From the NCBI GenBank assembly GCA_025558095.1, contig JAIVFI010000013.1:62001-126000 (forward strand): DNA of 64,000 nt, written 5' to 3'. Position 1 is the stretch's first letter. Each line of letters begins with the position of its first letter. A program made the translations under genes and the position numbers. The DNA comes from Hyaloraphidium curvatum. Lineage: Eukaryota > Monoblepharomycota > Hyaloraphidiomycetes > Hyaloraphidiales > Hyaloraphidiaceae. Under the pieces are notes generated by a model. It was not told the DNA's origin. It saw nothing but the letters and a program-made list of their open reading frames with translations, and did no database searches. Positions 52,082-61,152 of the stretch are shown piece after piece.

Positions 52082-53498
52082 ATGCGGACGTTCTTTGCCC
52101 TCGTGCTCGCCATGTGCGCGGCGCGGGCGGGCGCGGCGGCGGGCGCCGACGGGGCGGGGCTGCGCGAGCAGCGGGCAGCGGACGCGGCGCCGGCCGGCGG
52201 GCGCCATCGGGGCGACACGGGCCGCGGGCGGGCGGCGGGCGACGCGGCGGACGAGGGGACGTCGGGCGGCTCCGGGATCCGCCGGGGGGAGGGGCGCGGG
52301 GAGCGCGGGGGCGGCGCGGGCGGCCGGGTTTTGCACGGACTGGCCGAGGCGCGCAGGGCGGCGCGGCTCATGCGGCCGATGGGGCTGCCGCATAAGCGGG
52401 GTGCTGACAGCGATATGGACACGCCGGGCGGCGCCGGGGACGCCCATCGGGCGCCCATTTCGGACTTGGAGCCCGCCGGCCCGCACGGGCTCCACCGCCG
52501 GCTCGGCGCGATCCCCGTCGCCGGCATCGTCAGCGGCAACTCGGCCGCCGTCAAGGCCAAGCAGCGCATCGCGGCCGCCGCCAAGCGCGCCCGCCGCAAG
52601 AAGAAGAAGACCACCTCGACGACCTCGTCCACCTCGACCAGCGTCACCTTCACGCACACCACGACGACCCTCACCACCTCCACCTTTACCCGCACGACCT
52701 CCACCACCACGCAGACCACCCTCACCACGACCGAAACCGCCACCAAGACCGTCCAAATCGCCACAGAGGAACCTCCCCCGCGCACCCTCAAGACCGGCAC
52801 CCGGACCCCGCAGACCACCGCGACCCCCGACGAATGGTTCGGCCCGTGCCCGTGGGGCGCCGACGTCCCCGAGACCACCGTCGCGCGGTGCGGAAAGACA
52901 TTCAACCAGCGCTGCCCGCCGGGAGAGTGCTGCACGCCCACGGGGGACTGCCGCAACCCCAACGACGAGTTCGGTGGGCCTCCTCCTCCCCTTTTGCCGC
53001 GCGCCGATCGAGCTGACCACGCCCCCGCGTGCACAGAGGTCCCGTGGTGCAACGCCGAGTGCCAGCACGGCTACGGCCGGTGCCGCAACGCGACCGGCAC
53101 CGTCGACTTTTCCTGCGCGACGACGACCATCCCGTACTCGACCACGCGCATGTCGGCGGCAACACCCGTGTACATGGCCTGCCCCGACCTCGAGATCACC
53201 CGCTCCGGCAGGTGCGGCCCGGAGTGGGGGAACCTCCGGTGCCACGAGGACCTGTGCTGCGGCGGCGGCGGATGGTGCCAGGTTCGTCCTCCCTCCTCTT
53301 TCCCTTGCGATCGTTTGCTCACGCGGGCTGCGGTAGGACGACGGCGGCGACAGCGGCAAGGAGTGGTGCGGGCTCACGTGCCAGCTCGGCTTCGGCAAGT
53401 GCTGGGTGTCGGAGCACCCGGGGGCCACCATCAGGTGCCCGGCGAGGAGGGCAAAGTTCGACATCGGGGAGTTTTTGGCGCCGGACGAGGAGCCGTAG
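52082..53498 (+). CDS. Secreted protein with two hevein-type chitin-binding domains
   Basis: Starts MRTFFALVLAMCAARAGAAA, a signal peptide, at 52082. A Gly/Arg-rich region of about 130 residues is followed by a basic run (KRARRKKKK) and a Thr-rich, probably O-glycosylated stalk. Module 1 is RCGKTFNQRCPPGECCTPTG, and a GTGGGC intron later joins NDEF to EVPWCNAECQHGYGRC. Module 2 is RCGPEWGNLRCHEDLCCGGG, then GWCQ, and a GTTCGT intron joins it to GKEWCGLTCQLGFGKCW. Spacing CG..C....CC....C.....C...C matches hevein. It ends DEEP at 53498. Such proteins bind chitin in the wall; a structural or wall-protecting role is inferred. An additional Cys cluster, if any, is not seen. Confidence 0.78.
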
Positions 53499-53768
53499 TT
53501 GGGACGGGGGCTCGGGGGCCCGGATCGGGGATGCGCCGGCGCGCTGTTGGGTTCCCCCTGCTGCATGTGCTTCGTCTCGAATCGATCTCCGTCGCATTCT
53601 CGGTCCCGATGATGGATGCAGATTGCACGGTCGTGTTGGCCTCGACGATCGCGATCGGGGATTCCCTCAGCCGCCGCCAAGGCGCGCCAAAGGACGTTGC
53701 CACAGATGACTACAACGCACAACTTCACCACTTCGAACGAGCCAAACCGACCCGACACCCCTAGAGCG

Positions 53769-54839
53769 ATGGCACCCATGCGCTGGCACCTCCCCGCGCT
53801 CGTCGCGGCCGCGCTCGCCGTGCTCCTTGCCGCGCAGCCTGCGTGCGCGGCCCCCGCAGCGGTCAACCCGTGCTTCTACCTGCACTGCTCGACCGGCTGC
53901 TGCTCCGAGAGCGAGGGCGGCTGCGTGCCGTCCGACCGCTGCTTCATCGTTGTGCTGCCGGGCGGCGGCGCGGAGCGGCCGGCGGGCGTGCGGCCAGCGG
54001 TGCCCGCGCCGGCCGGCGGGCCGTGCGGCGCGTCGGACGCCGACCACTGCCTGACCGGGTGCTGCGTGCGCGGCGCGTGCGCGGCGCCCGACGCGTGCTT
54101 CGGTGCGCAGGCCGCGCCGGTGCGGCCCGACGGCGCCCGCTGCTTCGCGCACGCCGCGTGCGCGTCCGGCTGCTGCGACTGCTCGCTGCCGTCCGCCGCG
54201 GACGCGCCCGTCGCCGCCACGTGCGCGTGCGCGCCCCGCGAGCGCTGCTTCGGCGCGCCGGATGGCGAGCCGCTGGGCAGGCCCGCCGGCGCAAACTGCT
54301 CCGCGTCCGGCGTGCAGTGCGCCTCCAGCTGCTGCGTGGGCGGCTCGTGCGCGCCGCACGCCGCCTGCTTCGGCGCCGGCGCATCCCCGGCACCCGCCGG
54401 CCCCGGCGCAGCGTGCGCCTCGGCCGCCGGCTGCGCATCCGCATGCTGCTTCAACTCGCGCTGCTCCCCCCCCGGCCTGTGCTCCGCCGCCGGCCCCGCC
54501 TCCGCAGGCAGGCCCGGCGGCGCAGCGTGCTCCTCCTCGGGCCCCGAGTGCGCCTCGGCGTGCTGCCTCGGGGGCGCCTGCGCCGACCACGCGGCGTGCT
54601 TCGGCGCCGGCGCCGGAGCGCTGTCCTGCGTGCAGGGGGCCGCGTGCGGCTCGGGGGACGGCTGCGACTCGGGGTGCTGCATCAACGCGCGGTGCTCGCC
54701 CGGCGCCCTGTGCATGGGAGCCCCGGGCGGGCGGTGCGGGGGGGCCGCGGATTGCCCCGGGGACGGGTGGATGTGCACGGGGGGACGGTGCGTGGTGATG
54801 CCCGGCGAACCGCTGCTTCCGGCAGTCTGGCGGGGGTGA
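53769..54839 (+). CDS. Secreted cysteine-repeat protein
   Basis: Single exon, 356 residues from ATG 53769 (MAPMRWHLPALVAAALAVLL is a signal peptide). About eight repeats of 30-40 residues follow the pattern C-x-x-x-x-x-C-x-S-x-CC-x-x-x-x-C-x-x-x-x-x-C. Examples are CSTGCCSESEGGCVPSDRC, CLTGCCVRGACAAPDAC, CASSCCVGGSCAPHAACF and CASACCFNSRCSPPGLC. Each is separated by Ala/Gly/Pro. No transmembrane or GPI signal. The CC pair is a disulphide-knot hint, but I do not recognise the module. A wall or extracellular role is inferred. Close downstream of the hevein gene (270 bp), same strand. Confidence 0.7.
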   Translation: MAPMRWHLPALVAAALAVLLAAQPACAAPAAVNPCFYLHCSTGCCSESEGGCVPSDRCFIVVLPGGGAERPAGVRPAVPAPAGGPCGASDADHCLTGCCVRGACAAPDACFGAQAAPVRPDGARCFAHAACASGCCDCSLPSAADAPVAATCACAPRERCFGAPDGEPLGRPAGANCSASGVQCASSCCVGGSCAPHAACFGAGASPAPAGPGAACASAAGCASACCFNSRCSPPGLCSAAGPASAGRPGGAACSSSGPECASACCLGGACADHAACFGAGAGALSCVQGAACGSGDGCDSGCCINARCSPGALCMGAPGGRCGGAADCPGDGWMCTGGRCVVMPGEPLLPAVWRG

Positions 54840-55263
54840 GGTGGCTCCACAGCCTGCTTTTCCTCGCGGATTCCTTCCTCTCTATGAAGTGAAACTACTG
54901 GAAACTTCGACACGTTGCACGGCGCGAAGATGCGATGATTGCATTCACCGCTCCTGGTGCCCAAACCAGGCGTCGAATATAGCCTTGCTGACCGTGCTGA
55001 TGAATCTACCCACACCTCCTCCGCTTCCCCGTACGGGTCGAATGGGTTCGGTGTACTTTTCTATGCGTTTGGTGCCCAAGCAACCGCCCCGCCCGGGCAG
55101 GGGGGACTGGTGGCCTGTTGCACATCGCCGTGGACCGGACGAACTGCGTGGCCTTTTGTTCGCGCTCCGAACTTCCACCCCCCCGCAGGAGTCGAGAATT
55201 AGATGATGACCAGAATACATCAGGTAGAATTAGTGCCAAAGCCGTCGCCGTCCCCCGCACGGT
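54840..55263. other. Intergenic between convergent genes
   Basis: 3' flanks of the cysteine-repeat gene and the ligand-gated channel gene. No gene supported. Confidence 0.4.
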
Positions 55264-56515
55264 TCACCCCGCCGTCGAGCACAGCACCGCGAAGGTGATG
55301 GCGGCCACCACCACCTGCACCCCCACCGAAATGTAGTCCCACCTCCTGACCTCCCTCAGCACCGACCTCGGGTCGCCCCGGGCCCACCTCCCCTCCTTCA
55401 GGAACTTTGGCGCCGGCCCCCACAGCGCGCCCTCCTCGGAGCCCGCGTCCTCGTCGCGCGCCTCCTTGCCCACCAGGGCGTGGCGCTCGTCCTCCTCCCG
55501 GTCCAGCGCGGCGTGGAACACGGCGTTGTCCCAGAGCACCTGGAGGAAGGTGAAGGTGACGAGGACGTAGGCGGTGATGTAGAGCTCGTCCATCAGCACG
55601 AGCCCCGAGACGATGGCGGGGTCGATCGAGGTCTGCTGCAGGAAGACGCAGGTGATGAGCGCCGTCGCGCACAGGCCGATGCGGAGCTCGACGATCTTGG
55701 GGTGCACGAAGAGGGAGCTCCAGGCCACGATGAGGACAAAGATCAGGGGCACGAGCTTCCAGGCAAAGTTGCTCTGGGCGCGGGCGATGGTGACGGTGAC
55801 CAGGATCGCGGAAAAGCGCTCCGAGGAGTTGCTGCCGGGGTCGCCGAAGTTGGTGCCGTAGTCGTGCAGGTACGGCTCGATGGTCATGGAGAGCACGCTC
55901 CAGCCCGGCACGACGATGGAGCGGTCGTGGCCCGAGTTCTTGGTGTCCGGGAGGAAGATGAGCTCCGACGCGGGGAGCTCGGGGTCCTCGATGACCAGCT
56001 GTAGTTTCTGCCTGTCCATCGGGAAGGAGCGGAGGTTGAAGGCCTGGTAAAAGGTACCCTGTACTTTGAGCTCCTGGTACTGGACGCCCCCCGGATAGAC
56101 GGCAGGCTCGTCCGATAGGCGATTGACCGTCGCCCCGCCGTCGATGGCGTTCACGAACTCCAGGGTTCTCGTGGGGTCCGTGAGGTTCCCGGACCACAAC
56201 GCCCACATGTAGACGGTCATGTCGACGTCGGAGGAGGCCACATCGAGGTCGTACTATCGAGCGAGGGGGGATTCAGCGGGAGAGCCTGCCGGGGGACGGG
56301 CCACCCACGATGTTGAGCACCTGCACGCCGATGGTCACCGTCGCGGTGTTGTTCGGCACGGCGGGCAGCGGCACGAAGTCGCCCGTCGCGGCGCGCTTCG
56401 TCGGGTGAACCGGCGCGGCCCCGTGCGGATGCCGTGCTGCGGCCACCGGCGGCGCCGCGCAGAGGGCCGCGGACAGCGCCGCCAGCGCCGAGAGGCACGC
56501 TCGGTCGAAGCGCAT
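55264..56515 (-). CDS. Pentameric ligand-gated ion channel, prokaryotic (non-Cys-loop) type
   Basis: Start ATG at 56515, with signal peptide MRFDRACLSALAALSAALCA. One GTGGGT intron joins VTIGVQVLNI to YDLDVASSDVDMTVYMWALW, the canonical first beta-strands. About 395 residues. FNLRSFPMDRQKLQLVIEDP has the FPxDxQ signature of the family's Pro-loop, without the Cys pair of animal receptors. M1 is FAWKLVPLIFVLIVAWSSLF, M2 RIGLCATALITCVFLQQTSI, M3 LMDELYITAYVLVTFTFLQV and M4 DYISVGVQVVVAAITFAVLC. The M3-M4 loop is about 60 residues and charged. It should form a pentamer at the membrane with an extracellular ligand domain. Ligand and ion are unknown. Such channels are generally missing from fungi. 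Confidence 0.88.
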
Positions 56516-56686
56516 CGCGGAAGGCAGCCGCGGGTCGGTCCGCCGGCTTCCGGGTCGGGGCTTCGGTCTGGCCGGTCCGGCGCGGCTGAGCGGTTGGTGC
56601 GGGCGGTGCGGTTGATGACGCGATCGTCAGCAGATCTTGCCGGAGCTTCCGAACCTTTCACCAGCATGAAGCTACACGGTGTCAAT

Positions 56687-57478
56687 CTACCCGGTCCTCC
56701 GCTTCTTCCTCGGGGACACGGGGCCCCCGTGCCGCCGGTGGAACTCGGCCACCGCGTGCCCAGCCCCTGTCAGGTTCTCCAGCGGCTCCCAGGTGACATC
56801 GTTCCATCCCTTCCACTGGACGCGGTACTCTGCCCCGCGATCCGTGTGCCGGCACGCCGAGATCTTGCCGACCTCGTACTCGATGTCCTCCTCGAGGTCT
56901 TCCTCCTCCGTCGTCGCCCGTTCCACCTCGAGAAGCAGCCGGTCGAGGGCCTCGAAGCAGGATCCCGGCCGGCCGAGCACGTTGGTCTGGTTCGGCTTGT
57001 GCGCCATCCCCAGGGGCCCGTCCGAGTGCAGGAACCCGTGGATGCGGAAGTTGTTCTCCCCTCCCTCGTAGGCATCCCCCGCGTGGACCTGGTCGCCGCG
57101 GAACACAAGCATGTCTCCCGTCTCCAGCACCACCCGCTCCACCCTGCCCCCCGAAGGCAGCGTGAACGGCCCCTCCCCCCGCGTCGCAAGCGCCTCGTGG
57201 ACGTTGCGCCACGAGTGCGGCCACTTGCGGACCGAGGTCCTCTGCACCGCGACGAAAAACAGCAGCGGCGCATCGCGCGCCGCCGTCGTCCGCGCCATCC
57301 ACTCGCCCGACTCGGCGGAGGGAAACGCCAGATCCGTGTGCTTGGGCTGCGCCGCGCAGCCCGGCCTGCTCATCAGCACGTCGACGTTGCGCAGCTCCCT
57401 CCCCGGAAACAGCACGCCCAAGACCCCCCTTAGCACGGCATGCAGCTCCGCGAAGCCGGGCGGGCCTGGAGCCTCCTC
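56687..57478 (-). CDS. 2-oxoglutarate/Fe(II) dioxygenase fused to a C-terminal chromodomain
   Basis: One open frame holds two domains. The dioxygenase part has FAELHAVLRGVLGVLFPG, AAQPKHTDLAFPSAESGEW (HxD metal ligands), APLLFFVAVQ and LETGDMLVFRGDQVHAGDAY (distal His). ENNFRIHGFLHSDG adds an Arg for 2-oxoglutarate. After an acidic linker, DIEYEVGKISACRHTDRGAE continues as YRVQWKGWNDVTWEPLENL and HAVAEFHRRHGG, a full chromodomain with its aromatic cage residues. It ends in a basic tail (SPRKKRRTG), a possible nuclear signal. The likely role is oxidation of a chromatin-bound target (histone, DNA or RNA); this is inference. The 5' end is unresolved: no good ATG is seen in this frame, so one or more upstream exons near 57480-57710 are likely. 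Confidence 0.75.
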   Translation of the reverse strand, partial: EEAPGPPGFAELHAVLRGVLGVLFPGRELRNVDVLMSRPGCAAQPKHTDLAFPSAESGEWMARTTAARDAPLLFFVAVQRTSVRKWPHSWRNVHEALATRGEGPFTLPSGGRVERVVLETGDMLVFRGDQVHAGDAYEGGENNFRIHGFLHSDGPLGMAHKPNQTNVLGRPGSCFEALDRLLLEVERATTEEEDLEEDIEYEVGKISACRHTDRGAEYRVQWKGWNDVTWEPLENLTGAGHAVAEFHRRHGGPVSPRKKRRTG

Positions 57479-57520
57479 CCGTCGCCGGGGAGCGTCCTCG
57501 CCCCGTCGATGGCCTGGAAC

Positions 57521-57958
57521 ACGGGGGGGTACTGCAGCGGCGAACTACTACGCAATAGCGCGAGCTAGGAGGTTCGATGTTTGGTACGATCCGCGCCGCA
57601 TCATTGAAGGCTTGGGCCACTCCGGCTTTGTTGCACGTACGTCAACCTTCTCCGCGTGTGGCAAGATCCCCCCTCGCCAGCGCCTGTTCAGCACGGCCAT
57701 CATGGTTGATCGCCTTTCTTAACTGCTTTTCTCTCTGGATTCACCCGCGAACGCAAGGCATCAACATGTGAAGGCCTGCAGATCGGGGTTCACCCGCCTC
57801 GTGCCTGGCGGAGCCCTTGCGCACCGCCGGAGCTCCGAAGCTGCCCAAACAGATAGCACGATCCTGCTTCATTGACGCGCCCGGACCGCAGGCGGCGCGC
57901 GTTTCCACATTCCGGCGACATATTTCCCGCATTTTGCACGGGATCGAGCCCGCAGGCC
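57521..57958. other. Upstream region of the first adenylyl cyclase, possible 5' exons of the dioxygenase gene
   Basis: Divergent gap. Minus-strand frames around 57480-57720 may hold the missing start of the dioxygenase-chromodomain gene, but I could not find a join that works. The plus strand carries the cyclase leader. Confidence 0.3.
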
Positions 57959-59416
57959 ATGCCGGACGCGGTCGGATCGACACCCCCGCCCGTCGTCTCG
58001 CACTGGGACGGAGACGGCGGCATCGACAGCAGCGGCACCCTCTCGCCGCCTCCCACTTCTTTTCCCGCTGCACGGCGGCCCAGCGACAGGGGATCCGTCG
58101 GGTTCAACGGCCCGAACGGGAACGGTGCCAACGGCCTGAACCCCGGCTCGAAGATGGGCTCGCTGGGCCGGCGGGGCTCCCCCGCTGCCGTATCAGCAAA
58201 GGACATCGCGTATCTGCTGGAGCGCATGAACGTAGCCGAGGCCGTCGAGGACGACGGGGCGAGCAACGACGTGGCATCGTCCGTCGGATCGAGCGCGGTC
58301 GGGCGCTTCGAAACGAGCGACGAGCTGGAGCGGTTCAGGGAGTTCCAGGTGCTTTTGGACGCCTTTTGCGATGCTGCGACCGTCCCGGTGATGATCACCG
58401 ATGGCGACGGCCACGTGCGCTCCATCAATGGCGAGGCTCTGTCCCTATTTGGCTACGAGCGGCGCAACATCGTTGGGAAGAACATCGCGATCCTCATGCC
58501 GAAATCCGTGGCCGTCAAGCACGACTACTACATGCAGCGCTACCACTCGACCAAGATCAAGCACATCCTCCAAGACAAGCAGACACATCTGAAGGCAGTC
58601 AAGGCCGACGGCACCTCGATCCCCATCAGCCTTAAAGTCAACGAGCTCGCCCATCCCGGACACGGGGGCTCGTCTTTCGTGGCCTTCGTGCAGGACCTGA
58701 GCGCGCAGCTCGAGTACGAGCGCATCGAGCGGACCTTCTACTCCCTCCTCCCCCGACACATCGCCGACCGCATGCGCCGTGGGGACCAGGGCATCGCAGA
58801 ACAGACCGCGGCGTCGGTGCTCTTCATTGACTGCGTCAACTTCACGGCATTCTCCAACGCCGCGGCCCCGGCCGAAGTCATTGAGCTGTTGAGCCGTATC
58901 TTCCGGGTCGCCGACATTGCTGCGAAGCACTACGGCATCGAGAAGGTCAAAACCATAGGTGACTGTTACATGGGCGCCTGCTTCTTGATGCAGCAGGTAG
59001 GCTCGCGATCGGCGACGAAGCGCCCTGCGGGGCAGGACAACTCGTCGCACTACATGGACGCCCCCGTGAGGGCCGTGGAGATGTGCCTCGACGTCGTGCA
59101 GTACATCCAGCAGAACGAACAGATCCGGGTGCGGGTCGGGATCGCGACGGGGCCGGTCGTGGCCGGATGCATGGAGGGCGACCGGCCGACCTACGATCTC
59201 CTGGGGCCGACGGTCAACCTAGCGTCGAGGCTGCAGAACGTGGCACCGGCTAACGGTATTGCTGTGGACTCAGCGACGGCGGAGCAGTGCTCGCACGTCT
59301 TCCAATGGGCCGCCCCTGTGCAGCACGACCTCAAGGGCTGCGGCGACGTGGACGTCTTTATCCTGGAGGGAAGAAAGCAGCATTCGGGTACCATGGGAAG
59401 GAATCACTCTCTGTAA
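57959..59416 (+). CDS. PAS-domain adenylyl cyclase, copy 1
   Basis: Single exon, 485 residues from ATG 57959. A Ser/Gly/Asn-rich leader of about 115 residues is followed by a PAS domain at about 133-250: VPVMITDGDGHVRSINGEAL, LFGYERRNIVGKNIAILMPK, VKADGTSIPISLKVNELAHP. A signalling helix (LEYERIERTFYSLLPRHIAD) leads into a class III cyclase domain. SVLFIDCVNFTAF and VKTIGDCYMGA hold the two metal-binding Asp. TYDLLGPTVNLASRL gives the Asn and Arg of catalysis. Purine-selecting residues are Lys (KTIGD) and Asp (TYDLL), the adenylyl-cyclase pair. No transmembrane segment, so soluble; it makes cAMP, probably regulated by the PAS sensor. Duplicated next door. Confidence 0.88.
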   Translation: MPDAVGSTPPPVVSHWDGDGGIDSSGTLSPPPTSFPAARRPSDRGSVGFNGPNGNGANGLNPGSKMGSLGRRGSPAAVSAKDIAYLLERMNVAEAVEDDGASNDVASSVGSSAVGRFETSDELERFREFQVLLDAFCDAATVPVMITDGDGHVRSINGEALSLFGYERRNIVGKNIAILMPKSVAVKHDYYMQRYHSTKIKHILQDKQTHLKAVKADGTSIPISLKVNELAHPGHGGSSFVAFVQDLSAQLEYERIERTFYSLLPRHIADRMRRGDQGIAEQTAASVLFIDCVNFTAFSNAAAPAEVIELLSRIFRVADIAAKHYGIEKVKTIGDCYMGACFLMQQVGSRSATKRPAGQDNSSHYMDAPVRAVEMCLDVVQYIQQNEQIRVRVGIATGPVVAGCMEGDRPTYDLLGPTVNLASRLQNVAPANGIAVDSATAEQCSHVFQWAAPVQHDLKGCGDVDVFILEGRKQHSGTMGRNHSL

Positions 59417-59685
59417 TAGAGCTGGAATCCCCGTCTGTTGCTGCTGTTTCCTGGTCGGTTAATGTATTCGGTCTCACGATCCCGACAACAAAACTGCACG
59501 TAAGGCAGACAACGCCGACATCCACCGAGTTTGCATGAGCCACTCCTTGCGTCAGCGCCAATGTGCTTTCGCGTCCTGATCTCGATGTGGCGCGCGGCCA
59601 GAGTGGATCTTGTGTGTCCTCAAGACGACGTCATCAGAGGACCCTTGTCCTTGGGGATCAACCCCCTGCTCGACAACCATCGAAC

Positions 59686-61152
59686 ATGGGGGACACGCCC
59701 GGTTCCCCCTTTCTGTCGACCGGCGGGCTCTTCGACGGCGACGGCAAAACCAGCAGCGGCACACTGACGCCGGGCCCGGCATCGGAGCCCGGAGGGAGGA
59801 GGCCCAGCGACAGGGCCCCCCTGGGGTTCAACGGCACCAACGGGCCGGTCGGGCCGGCCGGCCAGGCCGCCAACGGAGCGGTGCCCATGTCCGGCACGAA
59901 AATGGGCTCCCAAGGCCGGTCCGGCGCGCCGCCGGCCGTGTCGGCCAAGGACATCGCGTACCTGCTCGAACGCCTGAACGCCCAGGACGGGGGCGACGAC
60001 GACATGGTCTCCTCCGTGGCAGGGTCGAGCGGCCTCGGCCACTTTGAAAGCAACGACGAGCTGGCGCGCTTCAAGGAGTTCCAGGTGCTACTGGACGCCT
60101 TCTGCGACGCTGCGACCGTGCCGGTGATGATCACGGACGGCGAAGGACACGTCCGCTCCATCAACCACGAGGCCCTTTCTCTGTTTGGCTACGAGCGCCG
60201 CAACATCGTCGGCAAGAACATCAACATGCTGATGCCCAAGTCGCTGGCCGTCAAGCACGACTACTACATGCAGCGCTATCACTCGACCAAAATCAAGCAC
60301 ATCATGATGGATAAACAGACCCATCTGAAGGCAGTCAAGGCCGACGGCACCACCTTTCCCATCAGTCTCAAGATTAATGAGCTGGCCCATCCCGGCGGCA
60401 CCGGCTCCTCGTTCGTGGGCTTCGTCCAGGATCTGACGGCGCAGCTCGAGTACGAGCGCATCGAGCGGACCTTCTATTCCCTCCTGCCCCGCCATATCGC
60501 CGACCGCATGCGTCGTGGCGACCAGAGCATTGCCGAGCAGACCGCAGCCTCAGTGCTCTTCATCGATTGTGTCGACTTTACCGCCTTCGCCAACTCAACC
60601 CCCGCCTCGGAGGTGATTGAGCTCCTCACCCGTGTGTTCCGCGCGGCCGACATTGCCGCCAAGCACTACGGCATCGAGAAGGTCAAGACCATAGGTGACT
60701 GTTACATGGGCGCCTGCTTCCTCCTTCAGCAGGCCGGTTCCCGGTCCGGAGCCAAGCGCCCTGCGGGACAGGACTCGTCCCACTTCATGGATGCTCCCGT
60801 GCGGGCGGTCGAGATGTGCCTGGACGTGTTGCAGTACATCCAGCAGAACGAGGAGGTGCGCGTGAGGGTGGGGATCGCCACGGGCGCCGTGGTTGCAGGC
60901 TGCATGGAAGGCGACCGTCCCACCTACGATCTCCTGGGGCCGACGGTCAACCTGGCCTCCCGGCTGCAGCACATGGCGCCCATCAACGGAATCGCCGTCG
61001 ATACGGCGACGGCGGAGCAGTGCTCGCACGTGTTCCAGTGGGCAAGCCCGGTGCGGCACGACATCAAGGGCTGCGGCGATGTTGATGTTTTCGTACTTGA
61101 GGGCAGGAAGCAGAGTTCGGGGGCCAAGGGAAGGGCCAGCAGTTTGGCCTAA
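59686..61152 (+). CDS. PAS-domain adenylyl cyclase, copy 2
   Basis: Single exon, 488 residues from ATG 59686, in tandem with copy 1 (269 bp after its stop). PAS and cyclase regions are almost identical to copy 1 (for example MITDGEGHVRSINHEALSLF, EKVKTIGDCYMGACFLLQQA, TYDLLGPTVNLASRLQ). The leader and the stretch before PAS differ (Gly/Pro/Ala-rich). Both metal Asp residues, the Lys/Asp purine pair and the Asn-Arg transition-state pair are present. Soluble cAMP producer by inference. The duplication looks recent because nucleotide similarity extends through the coding region but not into the spacer. Confidence 0.88.
   Translation: MGDTPGSPFLSTGGLFDGDGKTSSGTLTPGPASEPGGRRPSDRAPLGFNGTNGPVGPAGQAANGAVPMSGTKMGSQGRSGAPPAVSAKDIAYLLERLNAQDGGDDDMVSSVAGSSGLGHFESNDELARFKEFQVLLDAFCDAATVPVMITDGEGHVRSINHEALSLFGYERRNIVGKNINMLMPKSLAVKHDYYMQRYHSTKIKHIMMDKQTHLKAVKADGTTFPISLKINELAHPGGTGSSFVGFVQDLTAQLEYERIERTFYSLLPRHIADRMRRGDQSIAEQTAASVLFIDCVDFTAFANSTPASEVIELLTRVFRAADIAAKHYGIEKVKTIGDCYMGACFLLQQAGSRSGAKRPAGQDSSHFMDAPVRAVEMCLDVLQYIQQNEEVRVRVGIATGAVVAGCMEGDRPTYDLLGPTVNLASRLQHMAPINGIAVDTATAEQCSHVFQWASPVRHDIKGCGDVDVFVLEGRKQSSGAKGRASSLA

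Noticed and set aside
53667-55015. Long minus-strand frames over the cysteine-repeat gene
   Set aside because: Composition mirrors the Cys/Ala codons of the plus strand; no start context or family.
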